DNA of 64,000 nt from Phycisphaeraceae bacterium (GTDB taxonomy: Bacteria > Planctomycetota > Phycisphaerae > Phycisphaerales > UBA1924): NCBI GenBank assembly GCA_020639235.1, contig JACKHC010000001.1, positions 2,728,001-2,792,000 of the forward strand, written 5' to 3'. The notes beneath the pieces are model-generated. The model was not told the DNA's origin and made no database searches. It was given only the letters and a program-made list of their open reading frames with translations. Numbering within the stretch: position 1 is the first letter of the stretch; each line of letters begins with the position of its first letter. Positions 16,770-26,595 of this stretch are shown here, piece by piece. Made by a program: the position numbers and the translations under genes.

Positions 16770-17621
16770 TCACGCCGCAGCGTGAGACCCCGCACCCGCG
16801 CCGATCCACTCGTAAAGCGTCTCGGCAGCACCGGGGAGCACCGAGTCGGCCCCCGCAAGGTCGCTGAGCCACAACCGGTCCCAGTTGTAGACAACCCACG
16901 CGTCCGAACCCACCGACCCCAGCGCGTCAAGCGCTGCGCGCACAGGCACATCGCCGGATCCGAGCGCACAAGGCGCCCCGTGCCGCATGTCGCGCACGCG
17001 GACCGCGTGCACGAGCGGCGCGATCGACCGAACACCCTCCACCGGATCCTCCCCCGCCGCCGCCGCCGTCGAGATGTCGTAGCACACCCGCAGCAGCGGG
17101 CTCGCCACATAATCATGAATCTCGCGCAGATCCGCCGAGGTCGCGAAATCCCCGCCGTTCTCGATCACTACCACGAGGTCACGATGCCGCGCATGGTCGC
17201 ACACGAGCGCCAGCCGCTCGCACACCCGCCGCAGCACCGCCCGATGCCGCTCGCGACCCCCTACTTCGAACGCGAACAGACTCGCGTAGGTCGCTCCAAC
17301 GTCATGCGCCACTTCCACGGCGTGGCGACCGTCCCGCACCGGCTGATGCCGGGCGCTCATCAACTGCCCCACCACCGGCGGGAACACCGCCGCATCAAGC
17401 CGAACGCCCGTGGAAACCCCCGCGATCCGCACACCATGCTCGCCGAATAGCTTCCGCACCTTCTCGCGTGCGGTCAGCGCCGGATCGCACGCGAGCCGCG
17501 TCGAGCCCGCGCCGAACGAACGCAGTTCCACCGCCTGGAATCCCAGACGCGACGCCGAACGCGCCACGCGATCGAGCGTCCAATCCGGGACAGCCACCGT
17601 GCTGAATGCGGGTCGAAGCAT
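16770..17621 (-). CDS. Sugar phosphate isomerase/epimerase-like TIM barrel (AP endonuclease 2 superfamily)
   Basis: A 283-residue protein with the xylose-isomerase-like TIM barrel. Strands and metal-site residues show in LGFQAVELRSFG near the start, VVIENGGDF (Glu) and VCYDISTA (Asp) in the middle, and HAVRVRDM (His) later. There is no signal peptide. Two adjacent ATGs exist at 17621 and 17624, and the one at 17621 has better spacing to AGAGGA. The substrate cannot be predicted. The gene sits between the M28 peptidase and queG on the same strand with short gaps, so co-transcription is plausible. Confidence 0.83.
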   Translation of the reverse strand: MLRPAFSTVAVPDWTLDRVARSASRLGFQAVELRSFGAGSTRLACDPALTAREKVRKLFGEHGVRIAGVSTGVRLDAAVFPPVVGQLMSARHQPVRDGRHAVEVAHDVGATYASLFAFEVGGRERHRAVLRRVCERLALVCDHARHRDLVVVIENGGDFATSADLREIHDYVASPLLRVCYDISTAAAAGEDPVEGVRSIAPLVHAVRVRDMRHGAPCALGSGDVPVRAALDALGSVGSDAWVVYNWDRLWLSDLAGADSVLPGAAETLYEWIGAGAGSHAAA

Positions 17622-17694
17622 CATGCATCCTCTTGCTGCGGTTCGCGCGAGCCGCCCCGCTCCGGGGCAATCGACGCTCACTCTATCGCAACCC

Positions 17695-19794
17695 TCAGTT
17701 CGCGCCCTCGGGCGCCTTCATCGGGACGTTCAACTCGACTTCCTTCCCGTCCCGCACCACCACGATCCGCGCCACATCGCCCGGATTGTGCGAGCCGAGC
17801 CGCTCCATCATCCCCGACACATCCGCCAGGTCATGCCCGTCCCAGCGGATGATCCGGTCGCCCTTGAGCATCCCGCCGTCCGCAGCACTCGTCCCCGGGA
17901 ACACATCGCCCACCAGCACGCCCGGCTCGCCCCCCTCGTAGTTCTCCGGACGGATTCCCAGCCGCACCTTGAACGCCATCCGCGTCGGGCGCTCCGGCTC
18001 CGCCGCCGCCGCTGCCTGCGTGCCTTCCGGCGCACCTTCCCGCGTCAACCGCGCCCGCATCGTCGCCGTCTTCATCGCGACGCCCTCAACCATGTCCAGC
18101 ACACGCATCGCCCCCTCGTAGTTCATCGTGTCGGCGGTGTCGCTCGGCTGGTGATAGTCGTTGTGCGTCCCCGTGAAGAAGTGAACCGAAGGGCACCCCC
18201 ACTCCGCGAAGTTCGCATGGTCCGACCGCCCGCCGGTACGCACCGTCTTGTTCACAACCATCCCGCTCGACGCAATAAACGGATCGAGAATCTCGTCCCA
18301 CTCATTGGCGGTCCCGGTCCCGTTGATCTCCAGCGCCCCGTCTGTCAGACGCCCGATCATGTCCATGTTGAGCATCGCCTGCACCTTCGCCGGGTCCATG
18401 TCGTTGTTCTCAACGAAATGCTTCGAGCCGAGCAGCCCCATCTCCTCGCCCGCAAAGCACAAGAACAGGATCGATCGCGCATTGTCCCCCGCGCCCATCG
18501 CGTCGTACTGCTCTTTGAGCCGCTTGCCCAGCACTAGCACCCCCGCCGTGCCCGACGCATTGTCGTCGGCGCCGGGATGAAGCCGCCCGACATTGCTCCG
18601 CCGCGCCCCCGCCAGGTGCCCGTACCCGACATGGTCGTAATGCGCCCCGATGATGATCCATTCATCCGCGAGCGCACCCTTGCCGCGCAGAATCCCGCCC
18701 ACATTCGCCGTAGGGAGTTTCTTCCGCTCAAGATCGACATCGATCGTCGCCGTCACACTGTCATCGAACATAATCACACCGCCCGACTCATCCGCCAGCG
18801 CCTGAAGCGACGCCAGGTTCCGCCCCTCGGTGTCCGCCAGTTTCACCAGCGGGTTCGCCGCCTTGGGCGTCATCTGAATGACCGGCAGGTCGCCGTCCAC
18901 ATCGAACCGCGACCGCGACGGGGATTGCAGCGCATTGATGTCCGCAACGTCGAGCATCGGCGGGTTCACCAGAATCACGCCCGCCGCCCCACGATCAGCC
19001 GCCGCCTTCACCTTATTCGCCAGCGACGCCGCGCCGCTCCAGCCCCGCCCCGACCACTTGCTCCCACCCGCGCCATCCATCGGCTCGTACCGCAGCATCA
19101 CCGCGATGCGCCCGGTCAGATCATCACCCTCCGCGAAGCTCGAGTACCCGTCCTGCCCCTCCTCGATCGAATACCCGATGAACGCGAGCGGACCCGTCAC
19201 CGACTTCGTCGCCGAGAAACCCATCGGCTCGAAGTCCTCACCCTCAACCAGCGCCACCGTCCCCGCATCCCCCTTGTACGACGCGACCGCCCGATTCACC
19301 GCGAGCGGCCCATTCACCGTGAAGTCCTGCCCGAACGCTTCCAACGCAGCCGTCTCCGCCCCGCCCGGACTGATCTCGCGCTGCGCAAAAGCCGGCTCGA
19401 GCCCGATGTCGCGCATGTGGAACTCGAGGAACTCCTGCGCCAGCGCCATGCCGCGCGTGTCCGCGCTCCGTCCCTCGAAGAACGGGTCCGACAGAGTCAT
19501 CACCGTCTGCGTGTAATACGTCAGGTCCGAGTCGCCCTGACGAAGCTCGTCCGCGATGCCGTAGTCCAGCCGCCCCGTTAGCGCGCTCGCGGGAGCCGCC
19601 GAGGGCGTCGCCGCCGCCGCGACCGAATCGTCGCGCTCCGTGGTCGTCGCGACCCATTCGCTCGAACTCGCCGCGGACGAATCCGACCGAACCGTGCTCT
19701 GCCGCGCCCCCGAGTCCGTCGCAACCGAGCCCGAAGCACACCCGGCACATGCGATCAACGCCGCGCTCAACGGCATCATCCAACGACGGCTCAT
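17695..19794 (-). CDS. M28 family zinc aminopeptidase lipoprotein with PA and PDZ domains
   Basis: A protein of about 699 residues beginning with a lipoprotein signal (lipobox LIAC near residue 16). Order: signal, linker, peptidase domain interrupted by a PA insert (about 180-330), M28 zinc core, C-terminal PDZ (from about 590). Zinc ligands and catalytic residues are visible in GAHYDHVG (His), GADDNASG (Asp), FAGEEMG (Glu-Glu), NMDMIGR (Asp) and DYHQPSDT (His). PDZ features are PGTSAADGGMLKGDRI. It should trim peptides in the periplasm or at the outer membrane. An in-frame ATG at 19830 would lengthen the N-terminus by 12 residues. Confidence 0.9.
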   Translation of the reverse strand: MSRRWMMPLSAALIACAGCASGSVATDSGARQSTVRSDSSAASSSEWVATTTERDDSVAAAATPSAAPASALTGRLDYGIADELRQGDSDLTYYTQTVMTLSDPFFEGRSADTRGMALAQEFLEFHMRDIGLEPAFAQREISPGGAETAALEAFGQDFTVNGPLAVNRAVASYKGDAGTVALVEGEDFEPMGFSATKSVTGPLAFIGYSIEEGQDGYSSFAEGDDLTGRIAVMLRYEPMDGAGGSKWSGRGWSGAASLANKVKAAADRGAAGVILVNPPMLDVADINALQSPSRSRFDVDGDLPVIQMTPKAANPLVKLADTEGRNLASLQALADESGGVIMFDDSVTATIDVDLERKKLPTANVGGILRGKGALADEWIIIGAHYDHVGYGHLAGARRSNVGRLHPGADDNASGTAGVLVLGKRLKEQYDAMGAGDNARSILFLCFAGEEMGLLGSKHFVENNDMDPAKVQAMLNMDMIGRLTDGALEINGTGTANEWDEILDPFIASSGMVVNKTVRTGGRSDHANFAEWGCPSVHFFTGTHNDYHQPSDTADTMNYEGAMRVLDMVEGVAMKTATMRARLTREGAPEGTQAAAAAEPERPTRMAFKVRLGIRPENYEGGEPGVLVGDVFPGTSAADGGMLKGDRIIRWDGHDLADVSGMMERLGSHNPGDVARIVVVRDGKEVELNVPMKAPEGAN

Positions 19795-20018
19795 CCAGCC
19801 AGAGTCATGTCTCACGGTTCGAGTCTCCATGTGTTCCAGGGTGCAAAGCGCGACGCCCGAGCATCGCAGGACGCGGGGCGGCCCAGGATCAATCCTACCC
19901 CACCCGCCATCAATCGTTGCACCCGCCCGCCGACCACGCATAGACTCATTTCTGTCCGAATTCCCGACCGCACCGGCCCGCCGGCCGCACCCCCCCGACA
20001 ACAACGGATCATTTATCC

Positions 20019-22988
20019 ATGCCCGACGCGACGATCGCCCCGCACGCACCCATCGCTGTCAATGCCACCGCACCCAACGCCCCGAAGGACCGCCCGTCGA
20101 TGAGCCACGCCCTCGACCCCTCCGACCGATTCGAGCCGCGCCACCTCGGCCCCGACGAGCGCGAAACCGCCGAAATGCTCGCGCTCGTGGGTTACACATC
20201 CCTCGACGCGCTCACCGACGCCATCGTGCCAAAGGGAATCCGCCTCAACAGAGCGCTCAACCTCCCCGCCGCTCGCGCCGAGTCCAGACTGCTCAACGAC
20301 CTGAAACAACTCGCCTCGCACAACCAGGTCTTCCGTTCCTGCATCGGCATGGGCTACCACGACACCATCACGCCCCCCGTAATCCTCCGCAACGTGCTCG
20401 AAAACCCCGGCTGGTACACCCAGTACACGCCCTATCAGGCCGAGATCTCCCAGGGACGCCTCGAGGCGCTCCTCAACTTCCAGACCATGATCGCGGACCT
20501 CACCGCGCTCCCGCTCGCAAACGCCTCGCTCCTCGATGAAGGAACCGCCGCCGCCGAAGCCATGTCGATGTGCTACGCCGCCTGCGACCGCCAGCGCCCC
20601 CGCTTCATCGTCGATCACCGCTGCCACCCACAGACCATCGCCGTCACGCAGACCCGCGCCACGCCCATCGGCGTCGAAGTCGTCGTCACCGACGCGCGCA
20701 CCGCCACCATCGACGACACCGTCTGCGGCGTGCTCATCCAATACCCCGCCACAGACGGGCGCATCGACTGCTACGCCGATCTATGCAAACGCGCTCACGA
20801 CGCCGGCGCGCTCGTCGTCGCCGCCTGCGATCCCCTCGCCCTCACGCTCTTCACGCCGCCCGGCGAGTGGAACGGGGGGGGCGACGGCGGCGCGGACATC
20901 TGCATCGGCAGCGCCCAGCGCTTCGGCGTGCCCATGGGCGCCGGCGGCCCACACGCCGCCTTTATGTCCTGCAAGCAGGAGCACGCCCGCCGCATGCCGG
21001 GACGAATCATCGGCGTCACAAAAGACAGCGCAGGCGATCCCGCGCTCCGCATGGCGCTCCAGACCCGCGAGCAGCACATCCGCCGCGAGAAGGCAACCTC
21101 CAACATCTGCACCGCGCAAGCACTCCTCGCGATCGTCGCCTCCTTCTACGCCGTCTACCACGGCCCCGCCGGCCTCAGGAACATCGCGATGCGCATCCGC
21201 GCCCTCACGGGATCGCTCCGCGCCGGCCTGATCGGCGCAGGCCACCGCATCGACGATCACCTTGTATTCGACACCATCCGCGTCTACCCCAAGGGCGCAA
21301 CCGCGCAGTCCGTCATCGCAGAAGCGCGCAAACGCCGCATCAACCTCCGCGCCCTCGATGACGGCTCCGTCGCCATCACGCTCGACGAGACCTCCGACCG
21401 CGCACTCGTCACCGACATCCTCGCCTGCTTCGGAGGCAGCAGCGCGGATATCGACGCGCTCGCCGCCAAGGCCAACCTCACCATCCCCGCGCCCTTCGAG
21501 CGAACTTCCGAGTATCTCACACACCCCGTCTTCAACTCGCACCAGTCAGAAACGGAGATGCTCCGCTACATCTTCAAACTCCAGAAGCGCGACCTCTCGC
21601 TCGCCGACGCCATGATCCCGCTCGGCTCTTGCACCATGAAGCTCAACGCCACGACGGAGATGATCCCCGTCACCTGGCCCGAGTTCGGCCGCATCCATCC
21701 CTTCGCGCCCGCCGATCAGCAAGAGGGCTACGCCCGGCTCTACAAAGACCTCGAGAACTGGCTCGCCGACATCACCGGTTTCGACGCCGTCTCGCTCCAG
21801 CCCAACGCAGGATCGCAGGGCGAGTTCGCGGGCCTCATGGTCATCCGCGCCTATCACGAGGCCCGGGGCGACAAGTCTCGCGATGTCTGCCTGATCCCCA
21901 CCAGCGCCCACGGCACCAACCCCGCATCCGCCATCACCGCCGGATTCCGCGTCGTCCCCGTCAGGTGCGACGACAACGGCGATGTCGATCACGCCGATCT
22001 CCGCCTCCGCGCCCAGGAGCACGCCAAAGACCTCGCCGCGCTCATGGTCACCTACCCCTCAACGCATGGCGTGTTCGAGCAGAGAATCAAAGAGGTCTGC
22101 GAAATCGTCCACCAGTTCGGCGGCCAGGTCTACATGGACGGCGCCAACATGAACGCACAGGTCGGTCTCTGCCGACCGGGCGATATCGGCGCCGATGTCT
22201 GCCACCTCAACCTCCACAAGACGTTCTGCATCCCTCACGGCGGCGGCGGCCCCGGCATGGGGCCCATCGGCGTAGCAAAGCATCTCTCCCCCTTCCTCCC
22301 CGGCCACCCGGTCGCCAACCCCGCTTCCGCCGGCTCCAGCGCCATCGGCGCAATCTCCGCGGCACCCTACGGCTCGCCCTCGATCCTTCCGATCTCGTGG
22401 GCCTACATCGCGATGATGGGGCCGGACGGGCTCAAACGCGCCTCGCAGGTCGCGATCCTCAACGCCAACTACATGGCCAAGCGACTCGCCCCCCACTACG
22501 ACATCCTCTTCGCCGGCAGAAGCGGGCTCTGCGCGCACGAGTTCATCATCGACTGCCGCGCATTCACCAAATCAGCCGGCATCAAAGTCGAAGACATCGC
22601 CAAGCGCCTCATCGACTTCGGCTTCCACGCGCCGACCATGTCGTGGCCCGTACCGGGAACCCTGATGATCGAACCCACCGAGAGCGAGTCCAAAATCGAA
22701 TGCGACCGCCTCTGCGATGCGCTCATCGAGATCCACCGCGAGATCGCCCGTGTCGAACAGGGCGAGTGGCCCAAGGACGACAACCCGCTCGTCAATGCGC
22801 CGCACACCACCAAGGAAATCGCATCCGATAACTGGGCGCACCCGTACTCGCGCAACGAAGCCGCCTTCCCATCCGAATGGGTCCGCGAGCACAAGTTCTG
22901 GCCCGCCGTCGGGCGCGTCGACAACGCCTTCGGCGATCGGAACCTCGTCTGCACCTGCCCCCCGATGTCGGAATACGCGTCCGAATAA
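20019..22988 (+). CDS. gcvP: Glycine dehydrogenase (decarboxylating), P-protein
   Basis: The P-protein of the glycine cleavage system decarboxylates glycine and passes the aminomethyl group to lipoyl-GcvH. It is 989 residues, the full-length fused form and not the split GcvPA/GcvPB form. Family landmarks are PRHLGP near the start, GMGYHDTITPPVI, YTPYQAEISQGRLE, and the PLP-lysine motif NLHKTFCIPHGGGGPG. gcvT and gcvH are not in the window. A second ATG at 20100 begins just before the conserved core and is an alternative start. It diverges from the M28 peptidase across about 220 bases. Confidence 0.97.
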   Translation: MPDATIAPHAPIAVNATAPNAPKDRPSMSHALDPSDRFEPRHLGPDERETAEMLALVGYTSLDALTDAIVPKGIRLNRALNLPAARAESRLLNDLKQLASHNQVFRSCIGMGYHDTITPPVILRNVLENPGWYTQYTPYQAEISQGRLEALLNFQTMIADLTALPLANASLLDEGTAAAEAMSMCYAACDRQRPRFIVDHRCHPQTIAVTQTRATPIGVEVVVTDARTATIDDTVCGVLIQYPATDGRIDCYADLCKRAHDAGALVVAACDPLALTLFTPPGEWNGGGDGGADICIGSAQRFGVPMGAGGPHAAFMSCKQEHARRMPGRIIGVTKDSAGDPALRMALQTREQHIRREKATSNICTAQALLAIVASFYAVYHGPAGLRNIAMRIRALTGSLRAGLIGAGHRIDDHLVFDTIRVYPKGATAQSVIAEARKRRINLRALDDGSVAITLDETSDRALVTDILACFGGSSADIDALAAKANLTIPAPFERTSEYLTHPVFNSHQSETEMLRYIFKLQKRDLSLADAMIPLGSCTMKLNATTEMIPVTWPEFGRIHPFAPADQQEGYARLYKDLENWLADITGFDAVSLQPNAGSQGEFAGLMVIRAYHEARGDKSRDVCLIPTSAHGTNPASAITAGFRVVPVRCDDNGDVDHADLRLRAQEHAKDLAALMVTYPSTHGVFEQRIKEVCEIVHQFGGQVYMDGANMNAQVGLCRPGDIGADVCHLNLHKTFCIPHGGGGPGMGPIGVAKHLSPFLPGHPVANPASAGSSAIGAISAAPYGSPSILPISWAYIAMMGPDGLKRASQVAILNANYMAKRLAPHYDILFAGRSGLCAHEFIIDCRAFTKSAGIKVEDIAKRLIDFGFHAPTMSWPVPGTLMIEPTESESKIECDRLCDALIEIHREIARVEQGEWPKDDNPLVNAPHTTKEIASDNWAHPYSRNEAAFPSEWVREHKFWPAVGRVDNAFGDRNLVCTCPPMSEYASE

Positions 22989-23213
22989 CGCACATTTGCC
23001 CCCCCCGATTCCGGCGATACGCAACCCCGCGTCCAGATAGCCGTTAGGCCGCCGCGCAGGAGGTCGCGTTCTCGCAAAAACCCGCCGCAGCAGTAATCGA
23101 CCGATTGAATCGGAACGATGTCACTCCCTACACGAGCAGTCGTCGTCGCCAGCGACCGACGATCGCCCGAGTGTGTGTCCACTCCGCGTGCGTTCGTAGG
23201 TTTGGGGTTATCA

Positions 23214-25247
23214 ATGCCGACCACCGCCAAGAAGCCCACCGTCGACCAGGTTCTCAACTGCCCGAACCTGCCGACGCTTCCCACCGTCGCCGTCCAGCTG
23301 CTCGAACTCATCCGCGATCCCGATGTCGGCATCAACGACATCAAGAAGCTCGTCGAGAGCGATACGGGACTCGCCGGACGCGTCCTCAAGACCGTCAACT
23401 CCAGCGCCTTCGGCCTCCGTCAACGATGCAACAACATCCAGCGCGCCCTGGGATTCATGGGGATGAACTCCATCAAGTCCCTCGTACTCGGATTCAGTCT
23501 CGTTGACTGGACCAAAGCGATCGACGGCGAGGGATTCGACATCGATCAGTACTGGCGCCGCGTCATCTACAGCGCCGCCGGCGCCCGAGTCTTCGCCGAT
23601 AAGTGCCGCGCCTGCGACCCGGACGACGCCTTCACCGGCGCGCTCTTCCAGGACATGGGCATCCTCGCCATGCTCACCATGATCGGCACGCCATATTCAG
23701 AAATCGCGGGACAGGCGAGCGAGATCCACGACGATCTTCCAGTCTTCGAGCGAGAGTCTCTTGGCTTCGACCACGCGCAAGCCGGTGCCGCGCTCGGCCA
23801 GAAGTGGCGCCTCCCCGACTCGATCGTTCAGTGCGTCAAGCACCACCACGACCCGACCAAGGCACAACTCGAACACCGCGACCTCGTCCGCATGGCCGCG
23901 ATCAGCCGGCTCTGCGCCGCCGCCCTCACCGAATCCGATCCGACTCGCAGCGTCAATCAACTCTCCGACTCCGTCACCAAGTGGTACGCCATCAACCGCG
24001 AGCAGGTCATCGACATGCTCGACCGCACCGCCAACGAAGGCCAGGAACTCGCCAGACTGTTCGATCAGAACATCGGCAGCGAACCCGACATCTCCCACCT
24101 GCTCGCCGAAGCCGGCGAGCAACTGCTCGAGCACCAGATGGCCGTCGCGAGGCAGGTCTCCGACCTCGAGCAGGAAAAGGAGTCGCTCCAGAAGTCCACG
24201 CTCACCGACGCCATGACCGGCGCGTGGAACCGCAAGATGTTCGATCAGATGATCGAGGAAGCCCACCAGGGCGCACTCAAGTCCGGCGCGCCCATCACAG
24301 TCGTCTTCATGGATGGCGACAAGTTCAAGTCCGTCAACGATACCTACGGCCATCTGGCCGGAGACAAGGTCATCCAGACCCTGGCGCAACGGATGTCCGC
24401 GACCGTCGCAGACGAAGGAACAGTCTGCAGGTACGGCGGAGAGGAGTTCGCCGCCGTCATCGCCGAGTGCGACGAAGAGAAAGCGCAGCAGATCGCCGAG
24501 TCGATCCGCGCAGCCATCGCAAACGAGCCGTTCGATCTCTCGGATGTCGACGGCGCGCCAGACGAACTGCCCATCACCGTCAGCATCGGTGTCTCCGTGC
24601 GCCGACCGAAACACGACAACTCGACCACCGAGCAGATCGTCCACGAGGCGGATCAGGCCGTATACGCCTCGAAGCGAGACGGGCGCAACCGGGTCACGGT
24701 CTACAAGCCCGAAATCGAAACCATCAACCCGCTCACCGCGGATCACAACGCCCAGTCAAAGCACGAGCGGCCCCCGACCGCTGCGCCCGACGCGAACAAA
24801 TCGAACAGCACACCGACCCCCGCCCAGACCACCGGATCGCAACGATCCGTTCTCGTACTCGAAGACGACACCCTCGCAGCGCGCCTGCTCGACGCCATGT
24901 TCCGACGCGAACCAAATGTCGATGTCGAGTGCGTCACCAACACTTCCGACATCTCGAGTCGCGTCGCCGAACTCAAGAACAACGCGCAATCGCTCCCGGA
25001 CCTTGTCATCGTCGATCTGATCTTCCCGGGCATCTCGGGCGTCGATCTCATCAAGGAACTGCGGAGCAACCCCGAACTCGAGACGCTGCCCATCATCGTT
25101 CTCACCGCCTCCCAAGACGCGCCGACCATCCGCGCCGCCCGGAACGCCGGCGCCAACGCCGTCTACTCCAAGCAGGATGTCTCACGCCACATCGCGCGAT
25201 GGACGCAGGATGTCCTGGCCCTCACCAGCCGCGCAACCGCCGCGTGA
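23214..25247 (+). CDS. HDOD - GGDEF - receiver signalling protein
   Basis: A 677-residue cytoplasmic protein. Residues about 15-215 are an HDOD domain (LPTLPTVAVQLLELIRD, TVNSSAFG, ALFQDMGIL, VKHHHDP). A coiled linker (about 295-325) leads to a diguanylate cyclase domain (DAMTGAWNRKMF, FMDGDKFKSVND, active site YGGEEF). The RxxD I-site is absent. Residues about 545-665 are a C-terminal receiver with acidic LEDD, phosphoacceptor Asp in VIVDLIFPG and Lys in YSKQD. The enzymatic GGEEF suggests c-di-GMP synthesis, possibly controlled by phosphorylation of the C-terminal receiver. An upstream in-frame start at 23118 gives an unconserved leader. Confidence 0.92.
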   Translation: MPTTAKKPTVDQVLNCPNLPTLPTVAVQLLELIRDPDVGINDIKKLVESDTGLAGRVLKTVNSSAFGLRQRCNNIQRALGFMGMNSIKSLVLGFSLVDWTKAIDGEGFDIDQYWRRVIYSAAGARVFADKCRACDPDDAFTGALFQDMGILAMLTMIGTPYSEIAGQASEIHDDLPVFERESLGFDHAQAGAALGQKWRLPDSIVQCVKHHHDPTKAQLEHRDLVRMAAISRLCAAALTESDPTRSVNQLSDSVTKWYAINREQVIDMLDRTANEGQELARLFDQNIGSEPDISHLLAEAGEQLLEHQMAVARQVSDLEQEKESLQKSTLTDAMTGAWNRKMFDQMIEEAHQGALKSGAPITVVFMDGDKFKSVNDTYGHLAGDKVIQTLAQRMSATVADEGTVCRYGGEEFAAVIAECDEEKAQQIAESIRAAIANEPFDLSDVDGAPDELPITVSIGVSVRRPKHDNSTTEQIVHEADQAVYASKRDGRNRVTVYKPEIETINPLTADHNAQSKHERPPTAAPDANKSNSTPTPAQTTGSQRSVLVLEDDTLAARLLDAMFRREPNVDVECVTNTSDISSRVAELKNNAQSLPDLVIVDLIFPGISGVDLIKELRSNPELETLPIIVLTASQDAPTIRAARNAGANAVYSKQDVSRHIARWTQDVLALTSRATAA

Positions 25248-25376
25248 CCGTGGCGGCGGCGCCGCAGTTCCAACCCGCGCAATGCGCCAACTTCACGATC
25301 GTGAATCACCGCCGATCGACGGAGCCGCGATCCGCGCGGCACACCCCTGCAGGGCCGACCACCAACAGCAGTCACC

Positions 25377-26198
25377 TCATGCAACCTGCTCCGGAGCATC
25401 GGCAAAGCCGATCACCTCGCGCAGCTTCCCGTCCATCGACAGCCGCGCAAAGTTCTCGCCCGTCATCATCGCCGGCCCTCCGCCCATCGAGACCGACCAC
25501 GCCATCCGAACCCACCCGTGCGATAAGCCCGCACTACCCCTTGCCCGAATCGTGAGCCCCGGCATGTGATTCCGCGAGTTGGCGATGTGCGCATCCAGCG
25601 CCTCGATGCCCTCCACACAACCGTATCCATCTCGGAACACCACCCCCGGGTCGCACGCATCCTCCAGTGCTCCGCGCCGCGCCCCCGCGTCATCCGCATT
25701 CCACGCACCGAAGTACGCAGCACAAACCGACTCCACACCCCCCGCGAACTGCTCCGCGGCTCCCTTCGCCGCCAACACCGACAAGTAGAACCGCCAACCC
25801 GTCTCGTGGCCCTTGCGAACCTCTTCCGTCGAAATCCCCTCGTGACGCAGCGTGACGATGGTCCCGTCCGTGATTTCCTCCAGCGTGATCGTTACGCGGC
25901 AACTCCCCGGAGGCATCCCGTTCGCGCCGCCCTCGTACCCCCATGTGAAGACAATCCGTCTCGGCTCATCCACTTCGACAACCTCGCCCAGCGCCCTCGC
26001 CCCGCCGGGATAGGTCACAACCATCGCACCACCGGGCCTCGCATCAATCGTCGTGCCCGGCACCGGCTGGCCCGTCGCACCGCCACCCATCCATTGCGCA
26101 AACCGCTCCGGCTCCGTCAGAAACCTGAATACCGTCGAAGCGCGCGCCGCGATCGTCACACGCACCTCCACAACGCCCGACCGCCGTGCGCCATCCAT
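25377..26198 (-). CDS. AHSA1/SRPBCC domain protein fused to a SnoaL-like domain
   Basis: A 273-residue protein. Residues about 5-140 are an AHSA1-type START-like (SRPBCC) domain: VRVTIAARASTVFRFLTEPERFAQWMG, then PGGAMVV, IVFTWGYEGG, VTITLEE and RHEGI. Residues about 155-270 look like a SnoaL/NTF2 fold. The ligand is unknown. The ATG shares its A with the stop of the ArsR regulator upstream (TGATG), so the pair is translationally coupled. ArsR-AHSA1 pairs are common in bacteria. The fused second domain is less usual. Confidence 0.87.
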   Translation of the reverse strand: MDGARRSGVVEVRVTIAARASTVFRFLTEPERFAQWMGGGATGQPVPGTTIDARPGGAMVVTYPGGARALGEVVEVDEPRRIVFTWGYEGGANGMPPGSCRVTITLEEITDGTIVTLRHEGISTEEVRKGHETGWRFYLSVLAAKGAAEQFAGGVESVCAAYFGAWNADDAGARRGALEDACDPGVVFRDGYGCVEGIEALDAHIANSRNHMPGLTIRARGSAGLSHGWVRMAWSVSMGGGPAMMTGENFARLSMDGKLREVIGFADAPEQVA

Positions 26199-26521
26199 CA
26201 CGCCGCTCCTTCCTCGTCAATCGCGCGCTGTTCCGCCTCCGCCAGCGCCCTGAGCTCATCCAACTTCGATCGCCACATCGCCTCGAGCGCCGGCGCCAGC
26301 GGCCCCAGCGCATCCAGATCCGCCTCGTAGAACCAGTTCCGCCCCGCCCGCCGCATCCGCACCAACCCCGTCTCCCGCAACTTCGCCAGGTGCTGCGAGA
26401 TCGCCCCCGCCGTCACATCGAAGCTCGCCGCGATCTTCCCCGCCGCAACCTCCCGACCCCACACCATCTGCAGGATCGCCCGCCGTGTCGGGTCCGCCAG
26501 AATCGCCATCGCGTCCATCAT
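26198..26521 (-). CDS. ArsR/SmtB-family winged-helix repressor
   Basis: A 107-residue DNA-binding protein. Helices 1-2 carry MAILADPTRRAILQMV, the recognition helix region is FDVTAGAISQHLAKLRETGLV, and the wing is RMRRAGRNWFYEAD. The cysteine metal site of metal-sensing ArsR proteins is absent, so it belongs to the non-metal subgroup usually paired with AHSA1 proteins. Two ATGs (26521 and 26518) are possible. A perfect 24-base palindrome begins 5 bases upstream, almost certainly its own operator. Coupled to the AHSA1-SnoaL gene. Confidence 0.93.
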   Translation of the reverse strand: MMDAMAILADPTRRAILQMVWGREVAAGKIAASFDVTAGAISQHLAKLRETGLVRMRRAGRNWFYEADLDALGPLAPALEAMWRSKLDELRALAEAEQRAIDEEGAA

Positions 26522-26526
26522 CGCCA

Positions 26527-26550
26527 ATAGTTTAGTTGCAACTAAACTAT
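26527..26550. promoter_or_regulatory. Perfect 24-bp palindromic operator
   Basis: ATAGTTTAGTTG followed directly by its exact reverse complement CAACTAAACTAT. The centre TAGTTGCAACTA is the type of site bound by AHSA1-linked ArsR repressors. It is AT-rich in a GC-rich setting and lies 5 bases from the ArsR start and about 45 bases before the divergent thioesterase, so it could control both. Autoregulation is inferred. Confidence 0.85.
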
Positions 26551-26595
26551 GATGCAAGGCGAACCTTCTCCGAGCCCACCGATACACTCGCCCGC

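Noticed and set aside
15777..17450. A 557-codon open frame on the plus strand opposite queG and the isomerase-like gene
   Set aside because: Antisense shadow; the true genes carry iron-sulfur and metal-site motifs.
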